This document shows positions 1-6,893 of a DNA stretch of 6,920 nucleotides, piece by piece. Origin of the DNA: Caldisericaceae bacterium (lineage in GTDB: Bacteria > Calditrichota > Calditrichia > Calditrichales > Calditrichaceae). The notes beneath the pieces are model-generated. The model saw only the letters and a program-made list of their open reading frames with translations, searched no databases and was not told the origin of the DNA. The number at the start of each line of letters is the position of its first letter. The first letter of the stretch is position 1. Position numbers and translations under genes: made by a program. Where the stretch lies: assembly GCA_021160885.1 (NCBI GenBank), contig JAGHBR010000129.1, positions 1 through 6,920 of the forward strand, read 5' to 3'.

Positions 1-2
1 AA

Positions 3-32
3 ATTATATTAATTTCCGAACGTTTAAATTAA
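3..32 (+). CDS. Possible 3' tail of an upstream gene (partial)
   Basis: The frame starting at base 3 stays open from the left edge and ends at a TAA at 30-32, reading IILISERLN. A gene ending here would leave 22 nt before the asnB start, a spacing like those further down the operon. Nine codons are too few to identify a product. Another frame (base 2) is also open from the edge, to a TGA at 95-97, but it would overlap asnB by about 43 nt and is less attractive. This is inference from spacing only. Confidence 0.2.
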   Translation: MILISERLN

Positions 33-54
33 ATGACATTGAAAAGGATGATGC

Positions 55-2031
55 ATGTGTGGTATTGCCGGAATATTTCAGATTAATCAAGTTTTGAGAG
101 ACGCTAAGCAAAAAATTGAAGCCATGGTCGGCCAATTGTATCATCGAGGGCCTGATGAATGTGGCTTTTATTTTGACAAAAAGGTTGCCCTGGGCATGGC
201 TCGATTAAGTATTATTGACCTGGTTCATGGATCGCAACCAATTTCAAACGAAAAGCAAAACATCTGGATTGTGTTTAATGGTGAAATTTACAATTACAAA
301 GAACTACGCCAAACTCTGGAAAAGTTGGGACATATTTTTGAAACAAACAGCGACACTGAAGTTATCGTTCATAGCTATGAACAATGGGACTTGGATTTTG
401 TAAAACATCTGAACGGGCAGTTTGCCATCAGTATCTGGGATCGTGGAAATCAACGACTTGTGTTAGCCCGAGATCGCTTAGGCATCCGACCTTTATTTTA
501 CGCTTTTCAAAAAAATAGATTGATTTTTGCATCTGAAATGAAAGCAATTTTAGCCGAAGGAAACATACAACCTGAAGTCGATCCATCCGCTTTGAATGAG
601 ATCTTTACACTATGGGTTACAATACCACCCAAAACTCCATTTAAAAACATTTTTGAACTGCCTCCAGGCCGTTTATTAGTTATTAATCAAAAAGGAGTCA
701 AGGAAATTGAATACTGGGATATTCCCTTTAAAGATGAAACCAGACAAGAAAAGCCAGCATTGCTACAGGAAGAACTTTACGCACTTTTAGAAGATGCCGT
801 TAGGATCCGTTTACGAGCTGACGTACCGGTTGGCGCCTATTTGAGTGGCGGACTGGATTCTTCAATTATTACCGCTCTGGTAAATAAAATTCATCAAAAT
901 CGGCTAAAAACATTTTCGGTTAATTTCTCCAATCAATCTTACGATGAACAATTCTATCAGAAAATTTTAATAAAGCGTTTAAATACAGAGCATCGTTCTC
1001 TGTTAGTTAACGAACAGGATATTTTTAATCATTTTTTTAAGGTAATCAAGTTATCCGAAAAACCGCTATTACGGACAGCGCCGGCTCCTTTATTGGCGCT
1101 TTCTTCCCTGGTACGTAAGGATCAGTTCAAAGTTGTATTAACTGGAGAAGGGGCAGACGAATTTTTTGCCGGTTACAACATTTTTAAAGAAACAAGATTA
1201 CGCCATTTCTGGGCCAGAGACCCTAATTCAAAATTAAGACCTTTATTGTTAAGTAAAATTTATCCATACATTGTCAATAAACAGGGAGCCATGAATCCCT
1301 TCTGGCAGGCGTTTTTTAAACGCCGTTTAACAGAAACGGAGAATCCATTGTACTCCCATTTGCTTCGTTGGGAAAACTCGGCCAAAATTCGTCTTTTACT
1401 TTCTGATGCCATAAAAGCGACATATGATTTTCAAGACCTGCGGGCAACAGTTTTGAATTATCTGAAAAGAGTTAATGAAATTTCTTCTCCCTTAGCCCGG
1501 GCCCAATACATTGAGGCTAAACTTTTCATGAATGGTTATTTATTGTCTTCTCAAGGAGACCGCATGTTAATGGGCCATTCTGTAGAAGGACGCTTTCCAT
1601 TTTTAGACCATCGGGTTGTCGAATTTGCTGCTTCTTTACCTGATGATTTAAAATTAAGAGGTCTAAATGAAAAATACATTCTCAAGAAAACATTTTATCC
1701 CATGCTCCCGCAAGCCATTAGTTCCAGACCCAAACAACCTTACCGTGCCCCCATTGCCGGTTATATTTTTAATAATGGAAAGATAGATTGGCTACAGGAA
1801 ATGTTAAAGGAAAGTACCATTAAATCATATGGATATTTCGATTACAACAAAGTAAAAATTTTAAAGAATAAAATTCTTCACCAGTCAGAAAGGATTTCAT
1901 TAGTTGATGAAATGGCCATTTTAGCGGTCCTTTCCACACAACTCTGGCATTATCATTTTTTTGAAAATTTTAGACATTCAGAAGGGAAATTAGCAGAAAG
2001 ACAAAAAATAGTAGATCAAAGAAACAGGTGA
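55..2031 (+). CDS. asnB: Asparagine synthase (glutamine-hydrolysing) / AsnB-family amidotransferase
   Basis: This cytoplasmic enzyme of 658 aa hydrolyses glutamine in an N-terminal class-II amidotransferase domain and passes the ammonia to a C-terminal ATP-pyrophosphatase domain, which adenylates a carboxylate (aspartate in true AsnB) and forms an amide. The start is fixed by Cys2 in MCGIAGIF, the nucleophile that must become N-terminal, and AAGGA lies 6 nt upstream. Glutamine-site motifs are HRGPDE (30-35), R50 in RLSIID, FNGEIYN (74-80) and D100 in SDTE. The synthase domain has the PP-loop SGGLDSS (264-270), GEGADEFFAGY (from 364) and GDRMLMGHSVEGRFPFLD (to D518). No key residue is missing. 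E. coli AsnB is about 554 aa, so this is one of the longer versions, typical of AsnB paralogues in sporulation, polysaccharide and exosortase loci. Its neighbours (NadE-like protein, ACP) suggest a dedicated pathway amidotransferase rather than only asparagine supply. That substrate question is open; the family call is firm. Confidence 0.95.
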   Translation: MCGIAGIFQINQVLRDAKQKIEAMVGQLYHRGPDECGFYFDKKVALGMARLSIIDLVHGSQPISNEKQNIWIVFNGEIYNYKELRQTLEKLGHIFETNSDTEVIVHSYEQWDLDFVKHLNGQFAISIWDRGNQRLVLARDRLGIRPLFYAFQKNRLIFASEMKAILAEGNIQPEVDPSALNEIFTLWVTIPPKTPFKNIFELPPGRLLVINQKGVKEIEYWDIPFKDETRQEKPALLQEELYALLEDAVRIRLRADVPVGAYLSGGLDSSIITALVNKIHQNRLKTFSVNFSNQSYDEQFYQKILIKRLNTEHRSLLVNEQDIFNHFFKVIKLSEKPLLRTAPAPLLALSSLVRKDQFKVVLTGEGADEFFAGYNIFKETRLRHFWARDPNSKLRPLLLSKIYPYIVNKQGAMNPFWQAFFKRRLTETENPLYSHLLRWENSAKIRLLLSDAIKATYDFQDLRATVLNYLKRVNEISSPLARAQYIEAKLFMNGYLLSSQGDRMLMGHSVEGRFPFLDHRVVEFAASLPDDLKLRGLNEKYILKKTFYPMLPQAISSRPKQPYRAPIAGYIFNNGKIDWLQEMLKESTIKSYGYFDYNKVKILKNKILHQSERISLVDEMAILAVLSTQLWHYHFFENFRHSEGKLAERQKIVDQRNR

Positions 2032-2035
2032 GGAG
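2030..2035 (+). promoter_or_regulatory. Ribosome binding site of nadE overlapping the asnB stop
   Basis: GAGGAG shares two bases with the TGA stop of asnB (2029-2031) and lies 5 nt before the ATG at 2041. A strong site this close to the preceding stop points to translational coupling of asnB and the nadE-like gene and supports the ATG at 2041. Confidence 0.7.
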
Positions 2036-2040
2036 CAATT

Positions 2041-3003
2041 ATGTCATTCTCAAAAGAAGCGTTAAAAATTGATGCGGCCGCCGAAACGGAAAAAATTACG
2101 CGCTGGATGCGTCAAAATGTGGGACGACAGTTTCACAAACAAGGGGCGGTCGTTGGTATTAGTGGAGGCATCGATTCAAGTGTTTGCCTGGCTTTAGCCG
2201 TCCGCGCCTTTGGTCACGATAAGGTCCTGGGAATTGCCATGCCGGAATCAGAATCCAATTCAGAAAGTCTGGACCTGGCACGAAACTTAGCTGAGCAATA
2301 TGGTGCAAAATTCATTGTAGAAGAGATGACCGGTCCTTTGAAGGGATTTAAAGCTTACGACCGCCGGGATGAAGCCGTTAAAAAAGTTTTTCCTGAATTT
2401 GGAGTAGGGTATAAATCAAAAATTGTTTTACCTCCGGTGACAGAGAAGGATTCCTTCAATGTATTTTATTTAACGATTATTACGCCAGATGGTCAGGAGA
2501 AAACAAAACGTTTACCTTTAACGGAATATCTGCAAATTGTTGCCGCCTCTAATTTTAAGCAACGCTCACGGATGACCATGCTTTACTACCATGCAGATCG
2601 CTTAAATTATGCGGTAATTGGTACTGGTAATAAGAATGAACACGAACAGGGATTTTTTGTCAAATTTGGAGATGGGGGAGCCGATATTAAACCTATTGCC
2701 CATCTTTTTAAAACCCAGGTTTACCAGTTAGCAGAATATCTCGGCATTCCAGAAGAAATTCGGAAACGAACCCCAACTACCGATACCTACAGTGCTGAAT
2801 GTACCCAGGAAGAATTCTTCTTTAGAGTACCTTTTGAAATTGGCGATCTGGTTTGGTTGGGTATGGAGCAGGAAGTACCTGTGGATGAAATTGCTCAAGC
2901 CGCCGGTATTTCTGCTCAGGAAGTGATCAATATCCAGAATGATATCAAGCGCAAAATGCGCACAGCCGAATATTTAAAGATGAATCCCTTACATCTGGAT
3001 TAA
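2041..3003 (+). CDS. nadE: NAD synthase-like protein (ammonia-dependent NadE family, long variant)
   Basis: NadE uses ATP to adenylate the carboxylate of nicotinate adenine dinucleotide and replaces AMP with ammonia to give NAD+. The 320-aa protein shows the PP-loop SGGIDSS (41-47), KQRSRM (173-178, matching the conserved KxRxRM stretch), GTGNKNE (194-200), FGDGGADIKPI (209-219) and TPTTDT (244-249). There is no glutaminase or nitrilase domain, so ammonia must come from outside, possibly from AsnB next door. Compared with short NadE proteins as I recall them, about 40 extra residues lie at roughly 105-168, between the second strand region and KQRSRM. The loop after TPTTDT (TQEEFFFRVPFEIGD) also differs from the usual form. 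It follows asnB by 9 nt. It may be the cell's NAD synthase or a relative acting on another carboxylate in this pathway. The family is well supported, the exact substrate less so. Confidence 0.88.
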   Translation: MSFSKEALKIDAAAETEKITRWMRQNVGRQFHKQGAVVGISGGIDSSVCLALAVRAFGHDKVLGIAMPESESNSESLDLARNLAEQYGAKFIVEEMTGPLKGFKAYDRRDEAVKKVFPEFGVGYKSKIVLPPVTEKDSFNVFYLTIITPDGQEKTKRLPLTEYLQIVAASNFKQRSRMTMLYYHADRLNYAVIGTGNKNEHEQGFFVKFGDGGADIKPIAHLFKTQVYQLAEYLGIPEEIRKRTPTTDTYSAECTQEEFFFRVPFEIGDLVWLGMEQEVPVDEIAQAAGISAQEVINIQNDIKRKMRTAEYLKMNPLHLD

Positions 3004-3030
3004 TGAACCAATAAACAAGGAGCTTAGAAC

Positions 3031-3297
3031 ATGGAAAGTATTGAACAAAAAATCAGAAACTACATTGTTGAAAACTTCTTATTTGGAGATGAGACAGTTT
3101 TGTTCAATAATGATGATTCTCTTTCAGAAAATGGAATTATTGATTCCACTGGAATTTTAGGACTGGTTAATTTTTTAGAAAATGAGTACCAGATTTCCAT
3201 TAAGAATGAAGAAATTGTACCAGAAAATTTAGATTCCATTAATAAAATTGTCCGCTTTTTAAAAACGAAGTTCGAATCGATGACCATTGCCAGTTAA
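3031..3297 (+). CDS. Stand-alone acyl carrier protein
   Basis: This is a small acidic four-helix carrier protein (88 aa), cytoplasmic. It is predicted to be modified with 4'-phosphopantetheine at Ser39 in the motif GIIDSTG (35-41), where DST replaces the common DSL. The prosthetic thiol would carry an acyl, aminoacyl or similar group as a thioester. The rest fits the family: an acidic, hydrophobic first helix (MESIEQKIRNYIVENF), the DDSLSENG turn before the serine, and an acidic helix II/III region ending in LDSINKIVRFL. The ATG at 3031 has AAGGAG (3017-3022) 8 nt upstream. It is not beside fatty-acid synthesis genes, so it is probably a pathway-specific carrier and not the main AcpP. Its loading enzyme (an AMP-forming ligase would be usual) is not in the window. 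The GNAT gene at 4625 is a candidate user of the loaded ACP, by inference. Confidence 0.92.
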   Translation: MESIEQKIRNYIVENFLFGDETVLFNNDDSLSENGIIDSTGILGLVNFLENEYQISIKNEEIVPENLDSINKIVRFLKTKFESMTIAS

Positions 3298-3315
3298 TGG
3301 TTTAAAGGTTTTTGC

Positions 3316-4602
3316 ATGAGACGTAGAGATTTTTTAACATTAACTGGAAAAGTCGTACTGACTACCATGATGTTTTCTCCATTTAAAAAGTCCGTGGCTC
3401 AAAAGTCATTTCCGCCAGAGTCGCCTGCAGATATTCATTTTGTTGAACAAGGTACCCCTGAAGAGTTAACAGCTCGTTTACTGGATAGTTTAGGCGGTAT
3501 TGATGCTTTGGTTGGCAGCGAAGATGTAGTGGTCTTAAAGGTTAATAGTCAATGGTGGGCACAGGGAATGACCAATACCGATGTATTGCACGCTTTCATC
3601 AAAGCTATTGTTGAACGTCCCTATTTTAAAGGCGAGGTGGTTATTGCAGATAATCATCAAAGTGAGAATCCCGATTCCCGTGCCTGGACAACAACAAAGC
3701 GTAATGGAAAATTCAATTACAATGAACTCATCGAATGGTTTCATCAAAAAGGATTTAAAAATGTAAACAAAGTTCACTGGCATCCGGCCGGCCCTAATCC
3801 TACGCCTTTGCAATTTGGCGGTTCAGGCAACAATGTTATTACCTCTCCTGAAGAAGGCGACGGATATGTGTGGGATTTGGATTTGTTTTATGAATCTCCC
3901 TATGGTAATCGCACCATTTTAAGTTATCCAGTTTTCACATTGCCATTTAGTCAGAAGAAGGTTGAATTTAAAAGAGGTGTCTGGGAAAAGGGAAAGTATC
4001 TGGACATTCCCCTCAAAGTGTTTAATTTTTCTGCATTGAATCATCACAGCGCTTATGCTGGTGTAACGGCTTCGGTTAAAAATTTAATGGGTGTTGTGGA
4101 CATGAGTTGTGGCTATCCAGCTCCCTTACCAGAAAACACCTACAATACGCACCATGTCGGAGTAACACCTTTGTTTAAAATTCTGGCCAAATACCGCCAG
4201 ACGTTGAAAAAATTACCGGGATTTTATGGTGTTTATCTGCATCCCGAAATTTTTCGCTTTCATTTTACAGGAGGTGTTTTGGGGCGTTTTATGAAAGACG
4301 TTAGAAAACCCGATTTAAATATTATTACGGCCATTAAAGTTGGTTGGGGGTCACGTACAGCGGCTGACAAGGCTTTTCAAACAAATGCTATGGCGGCTTC
4401 AACAGATGCTGTTGCACTGGATTTTTGGGCCGGTAAGCACATTTTACTTAAGGCTACGCTTAGAGCCGGGGCCCCGTCAAAATATGTGCGTTTAAATAAT
4501 CCGGAAAACAAACAGGGCCCCTTTTTCCGTTTTTTAAGCGAATGCCGCCGGGAAATTGGGGGAACTATGAATGAGGCAAACATGATCATACACAAAAATT
4601 AA
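3316..4602 (+). CDS. DUF362 family protein with twin-arginine signal peptide
   Basis: Predicted exported protein of 428 aa. The N-terminus MRRRDFLTLTG is a twin-arginine motif, followed by a short hydrophobic stretch (13-20) and a possible signal-peptidase site after Ala28 (SVA-Q), so it should be moved folded by the Tat system to the periplasm. The body matches DUF362 as I recall that family: VVLKVNSQWWAQGMTNTDV (72-90), TASVKNLMGVVD (251-262), DLNIITAIKVGWGS (333-346) and TNAMAASTDAVALDFWAG (356-373). DUF362 is sometimes fused to ferredoxin domains. Here there are only two cysteines (265 and 410), so no iron-sulphur cluster site is visible. The function of the family is not established and none is proposed here. 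The start at 3316 has AAAGG 7 nt upstream and gives a well-formed Tat signal. It follows the ACP gene by 18 nt and should be co-transcribed with it. Confidence 0.85.
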   Translation: MRRRDFLTLTGKVVLTTMMFSPFKKSVAQKSFPPESPADIHFVEQGTPEELTARLLDSLGGIDALVGSEDVVVLKVNSQWWAQGMTNTDVLHAFIKAIVERPYFKGEVVIADNHQSENPDSRAWTTTKRNGKFNYNELIEWFHQKGFKNVNKVHWHPAGPNPTPLQFGGSGNNVITSPEEGDGYVWDLDLFYESPYGNRTILSYPVFTLPFSQKKVEFKRGVWEKGKYLDIPLKVFNFSALNHHSAYAGVTASVKNLMGVVDMSCGYPAPLPENTYNTHHVGVTPLFKILAKYRQTLKKLPGFYGVYLHPEIFRFHFTGGVLGRFMKDVRKPDLNIITAIKVGWGSRTAADKAFQTNAMAASTDAVALDFWAGKHILLKATLRAGAPSKYVRLNNPENKQGPFFRFLSECRREIGGTMNEANMIIHKN

Positions 4603-4624
4603 TTCTGAGCCTGGAGATGATAAA

Positions 4625-5245
4625 ATGAAATCAGCCTATTGTCTGTTAAAACTACTACATGAAAACATTCCTTTTTTTCCGTTAGCTTATTTTAATTATT
4701 ATTTTCTGGAATTTTCCGGAATACCAAAAAAGCAACCAATTCGCTTTGATGGTCAGATAATTCAGGCAACAGAAAAGAACCTCAAAGAATTAATCCAAAC
4801 TTTCCAACAGAAAGCAAAAAAGTTTTCCGATCGCCTGGACCATAACCAGATCATTATTTTAGCTCGTGATTTAGATGGTAGAATAGTAGGTTATGAGAAT
4901 CTTGATTTATCTTCTGAACACCAGGAAAGCCATAGTGGAATTGTAATTAAAATCCCACCGAATTCTATTTATCTTTATGATGCCTATATTCTGCCTGAAT
5001 ATCGATTAAAAGGAGTCTGGATTGGGTTTAAAAATAAAATTTCTGAAATAATGGTTGAACACAACCGCAGGCGGTTATTTACATTTGTGGATTGTGAAAA
5101 CTCTCTTTCGTTAAAAAGTCACCTGCAGTTTGGTTTTAAAATTTATGAAAACAGGAAAATCTGGAAAATCTTTGGAAAACCGTTCTGTTTCACTTATCCC
5201 GTCCAGCATGATCTGAATTTAATTAGAGCCCTTTTAAATCATTAA
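4625..5245 (+). CDS. GNAT-fold N-acyltransferase-like protein
   Basis: This 206-aa protein is probably cytoplasmic or membrane-adjacent. The C-terminal half has the GNAT layout: strand IYLYDAYILPEYR (115-127), a pyrophosphate-loop region RLKGVW (127-132), a long helix to about 147, strand RLFTFVDCEN (150-159) and the closing SLKSHLQFGFKIYE (162-175), which resembles the common N-x-x-S-x-x-x-h-x-x-x-GF signature. GNAT enzymes transfer an acyl group from acyl-CoA, or in some cases acyl-ACP, to an amine. The loop ends in Trp132 where the usual R-x-x-G-x-G/A pattern has Gly or Ala, so the donor may be unusual. The first 45 residues are hydrophobic and aromatic (FFPLAYFNYYFLEF at 17-30) but look too broken for a clear membrane helix. 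GGAG lies 8 nt before the ATG. A pathway-specific acyl-ACP user is inferred from the neighbouring carrier protein gene. Confidence 0.7.
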   Translation: MKSAYCLLKLLHENIPFFPLAYFNYYFLEFSGIPKKQPIRFDGQIIQATEKNLKELIQTFQQKAKKFSDRLDHNQIIILARDLDGRIVGYENLDLSSEHQESHSGIVIKIPPNSIYLYDAYILPEYRLKGVWIGFKNKISEIMVEHNRRRLFTFVDCENSLSLKSHLQFGFKIYENRKIWKIFGKPFCFTYPVQHDLNLIRALLNH

Positions 5246-5248
5246 AAG
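5231..5248 (+). terminator. AT-rich hairpin over the GNAT stop codon, possible weak terminator
   Basis: CTTTTAA (5231-5237) and TTAAAAG (5242-5248) are perfect inverted repeats around a 4-nt loop, and the TAA stop (5243-5245) lies in the second arm. The stem is nearly all A-T and only two T's follow it, so it would be a weak terminator at best. It marks the largest gap between genes in the window and could separate the five-gene unit from the foldase gene. Confidence 0.25.
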
Positions 5249-5311
5249 TTTGCACCATAGTTTAACCTTCCTTAATTTTATTTCAATTTGAAGTGATTAC
5301 GGAAATGATCA

Positions 5312-6802
5312 ATGCTTTTACATTTTGTTCAAACTAAGAATTTTTTGAAAATCTTTACGCCGTTGTTTGTAGCGTACCTGGTATTATTTTTAAATTCCTG
5401 CCAGAAACAAACGATAGAAGAGAAATGGTTGGCCCGGGTTAATGATCAAAAGATCAGTGTTAATGAATTTCGCATGTTTTATGAACTCGACCCTAATTTT
5501 GGCCTCGACTCAATCGGTTTACCAGCCTTAAAAGCTGAGCTGGATAAATTAATCGATCAGAAGCTCTCGTTGCAGTTAGCCCAAAAGCAGAATTTGCTTG
5601 ATGAGCCAACCATTAAAAAGGCTTTTGACTGGGAAAAAAAACAGTCCATGCTTCGCGCATTATATCGAAAAAAAATTGGCTCAAAATTAAAAATCAGTGA
5701 ATCCGACTTACGCAAAACCTACTTACAACAAAATGAAAGAGTCCACGTTCGGCATTTATTTACTACCAGTAAAGAGCAAGCACAGACCTGGTTTAATCAG
5801 GTACGTAACGATAGTACTTTATTTTTTCAATTAGCCCAGCAGGCATTTAAAGACAGTACACTCAAGCGAAGCGGAGGAGACCTGGGCTGGATTAAATTAG
5901 CCGAACTGGATGAGCAATTCATTAAGGGCATTGATACCTTAAAACCAGGACAGATTTCCCGGCCCATTAAAACACGCTGGGGGTATCATGTGGTACAAAT
6001 GATAAATCGGAAAAAGCCGGCCATTATCCGTGAAGATGATTATTTAAAACAACGTCCGGCATTAAGAAAATGGTTGCGTCGAAAATGGGGAATGGAACAA
6101 GCACGTTCCTTCATTAACTCGACCATTGGGAAGCTAAATCCTCAACCTGACCCCAAATTATTTTTTAAAATATGGTTGATTATTAAAGGAAATAAGGATA
6201 TTGAAAGATTGAATTTACCTCAGCAAAAGATTCTAAATGATCAAATTTTGAACAGTATCAGGCAACAGTTGGAAAGTGATTTGCAATTACCATTCATTCA
6301 TTACAAAGGTGGTAATGTAACATTGGGAGAGTTTCTAAACATGGTAGAACAAATTCCGATTACTCAAAGACCCCGCTTTAAAACACCAAAGGAACTCTCG
6401 CTACAATTAGCTAAAATTTTTCGAGACGATTTCCTTTACAAAATGGCCAGAGATGAAAATCTTGATCAGGACGAACAGGTTTTACAAGAAGTACAACGTT
6501 TTAAAGAGGAACAACTGTATTACTATTTCATTAATCAGATTGTAGATAGCCTGTCTGTCCCTGTTGCTGTTAAAGACTATTTTCAAAAACATCAAAAGAA
6601 AGCATTAACGCAATTTCCAGAGCTTAAACATCTGAATACATTACAAGAATGGCAATGGCAAAAAGCAGAGCACTTATTACATAAACGATTACGTCAGCTT
6701 AAACCTAAAGTCGAAATTAATCTTGACTTGTTAAAAGAAGAGAACAAAGGCATTAACTGGGATCGAAGGATTCGCATGTTTATGATCAGGAAACCATCGT
6801 AA
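5312..6802 (+). CDS. Parvulin-type peptidylprolyl isomerase lipoprotein (SurA/PpiC-like)
   Basis: A 496-aa envelope foldase that would help outer-membrane or secreted proteins fold and isomerise Xaa-Pro bonds. The N-terminus has a hydrophobic signal (about 11-27) and a lipobox LNSC with Cys30, so it is a predicted lipoprotein. Residues 36-135 form a SurA-N-like chaperone module (VNDQKISVNEF, then LIDQKLSLQLAQKQNL). Residues 144-233 form a parvulin domain with VRHLF (His148), SGGDLGW (187-193), F203 and WGYHVVQM (223-230). These conserved positions suggest it is active. Residues 281-496 are helical and seem to repeat the N-terminal module (YKGGNVTLGEF at 331-341, then VDSLSVPVAVKDYFQK at 411-426) without a second parvulin domain. 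GGA at 5301-5303 is a modest ribosome site for the ATG at 5312, and no other in-frame Met keeps the signal peptide. The gap of 66 nt leaves co-transcription with the upstream genes uncertain. Confidence 0.93.
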   Translation: MLLHFVQTKNFLKIFTPLFVAYLVLFLNSCQKQTIEEKWLARVNDQKISVNEFRMFYELDPNFGLDSIGLPALKAELDKLIDQKLSLQLAQKQNLLDEPTIKKAFDWEKKQSMLRALYRKKIGSKLKISESDLRKTYLQQNERVHVRHLFTTSKEQAQTWFNQVRNDSTLFFQLAQQAFKDSTLKRSGGDLGWIKLAELDEQFIKGIDTLKPGQISRPIKTRWGYHVVQMINRKKPAIIREDDYLKQRPALRKWLRRKWGMEQARSFINSTIGKLNPQPDPKLFFKIWLIIKGNKDIERLNLPQQKILNDQILNSIRQQLESDLQLPFIHYKGGNVTLGEFLNMVEQIPITQRPRFKTPKELSLQLAKIFRDDFLYKMARDENLDQDEQVLQEVQRFKEEQLYYYFINQIVDSLSVPVAVKDYFQKHQKKALTQFPELKHLNTLQEWQWQKAEHLLHKRLRQLKPKVEINLDLLKEENKGINWDRRIRMFMIRKPS

Positions 6803-6822
6803 GGCTAAGAAAAATATTAGCC
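6803..6822 (+). terminator. Hairpin directly after the foldase stop, possible terminator
   Basis: GGCTAA (6803-6808) and TTAGCC (6817-6822) pair perfectly around an 8-nt A-rich loop, starting one base after the TAA stop. The stem of 6 bp is short, and only a broken T-run (GATTTT at 6826-6831) follows a few bases later, so it is not a textbook terminator. It sits where the gene string ends, which is the main argument for it. Confidence 0.4.
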
Positions 6823-6840
6823 ACTGATTTTCACAGATTT
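6821..6840. repeat. Segment resembling a dispersed intergenic repeat
   Basis: The 20 bases CCACTGATTTTCACAGATTT contain GATTT twice at 10-nt spacing (6826-6830 and 6836-6840). From memory, near-identical strings (CACTGATTTCACAGATT and longer forms) recur in intergenic DNA of several bacterial phyla as dispersed repeats. Only one copy is in this window, so the repeat status rests on that recollection. Confidence 0.4.
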
Positions 6841-6845
6841 AAATA

Positions 6846-6873
6846 AGTAACAAGTGACGAGTGACGAGTAACA
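6846..6873. repeat. Four 7-bp direct repeat units in A-B-B-A order
   Basis: Four contiguous heptamers run through this stretch. With A = AGTAACA and B = AGTGACG, the order is A (6846-6852), B (6853-6859), B (6860-6866), A (6867-6873). A and B differ at two positions. The block is noncoding and lies between the foldase gene and another tandem repeat. Confidence 0.8.
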
Positions 6874-6893
6874 TAGCTAAATTTGCTGTTTCC

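Noticed and set aside
10..31. Inverted repeat TAATTT / AAATTA before asnB
   Set aside because: Six A-T pairs around a 10-nt loop are expected by chance in such AT-rich DNA, and no T-tract follows.
3060..3287. Minus-strand open frame opposite the ACP gene, 75 codons
   Set aside because: The + strand frame is a clear ACP with its phosphopantetheine serine. The antisense frame has no recognisable domain.
3535..3813. Open frame on the minus strand inside the DUF362 gene, 92 codons
   Set aside because: It lies wholly opposite a well-supported gene, resembles no family I know and is explained by the codon pattern of the + strand gene.
4377..4595. Minus-strand open frame opposite the 3' end of the DUF362 gene
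   Set aside because: It covers a conserved part of DUF362 and has no independent support.
5246..5311. Possible promoter for the foldase gene
   Set aside because: The gap is AT-rich and long enough, but I could not find a convincing -35/-10 pair at correct spacing, so none is annotated.
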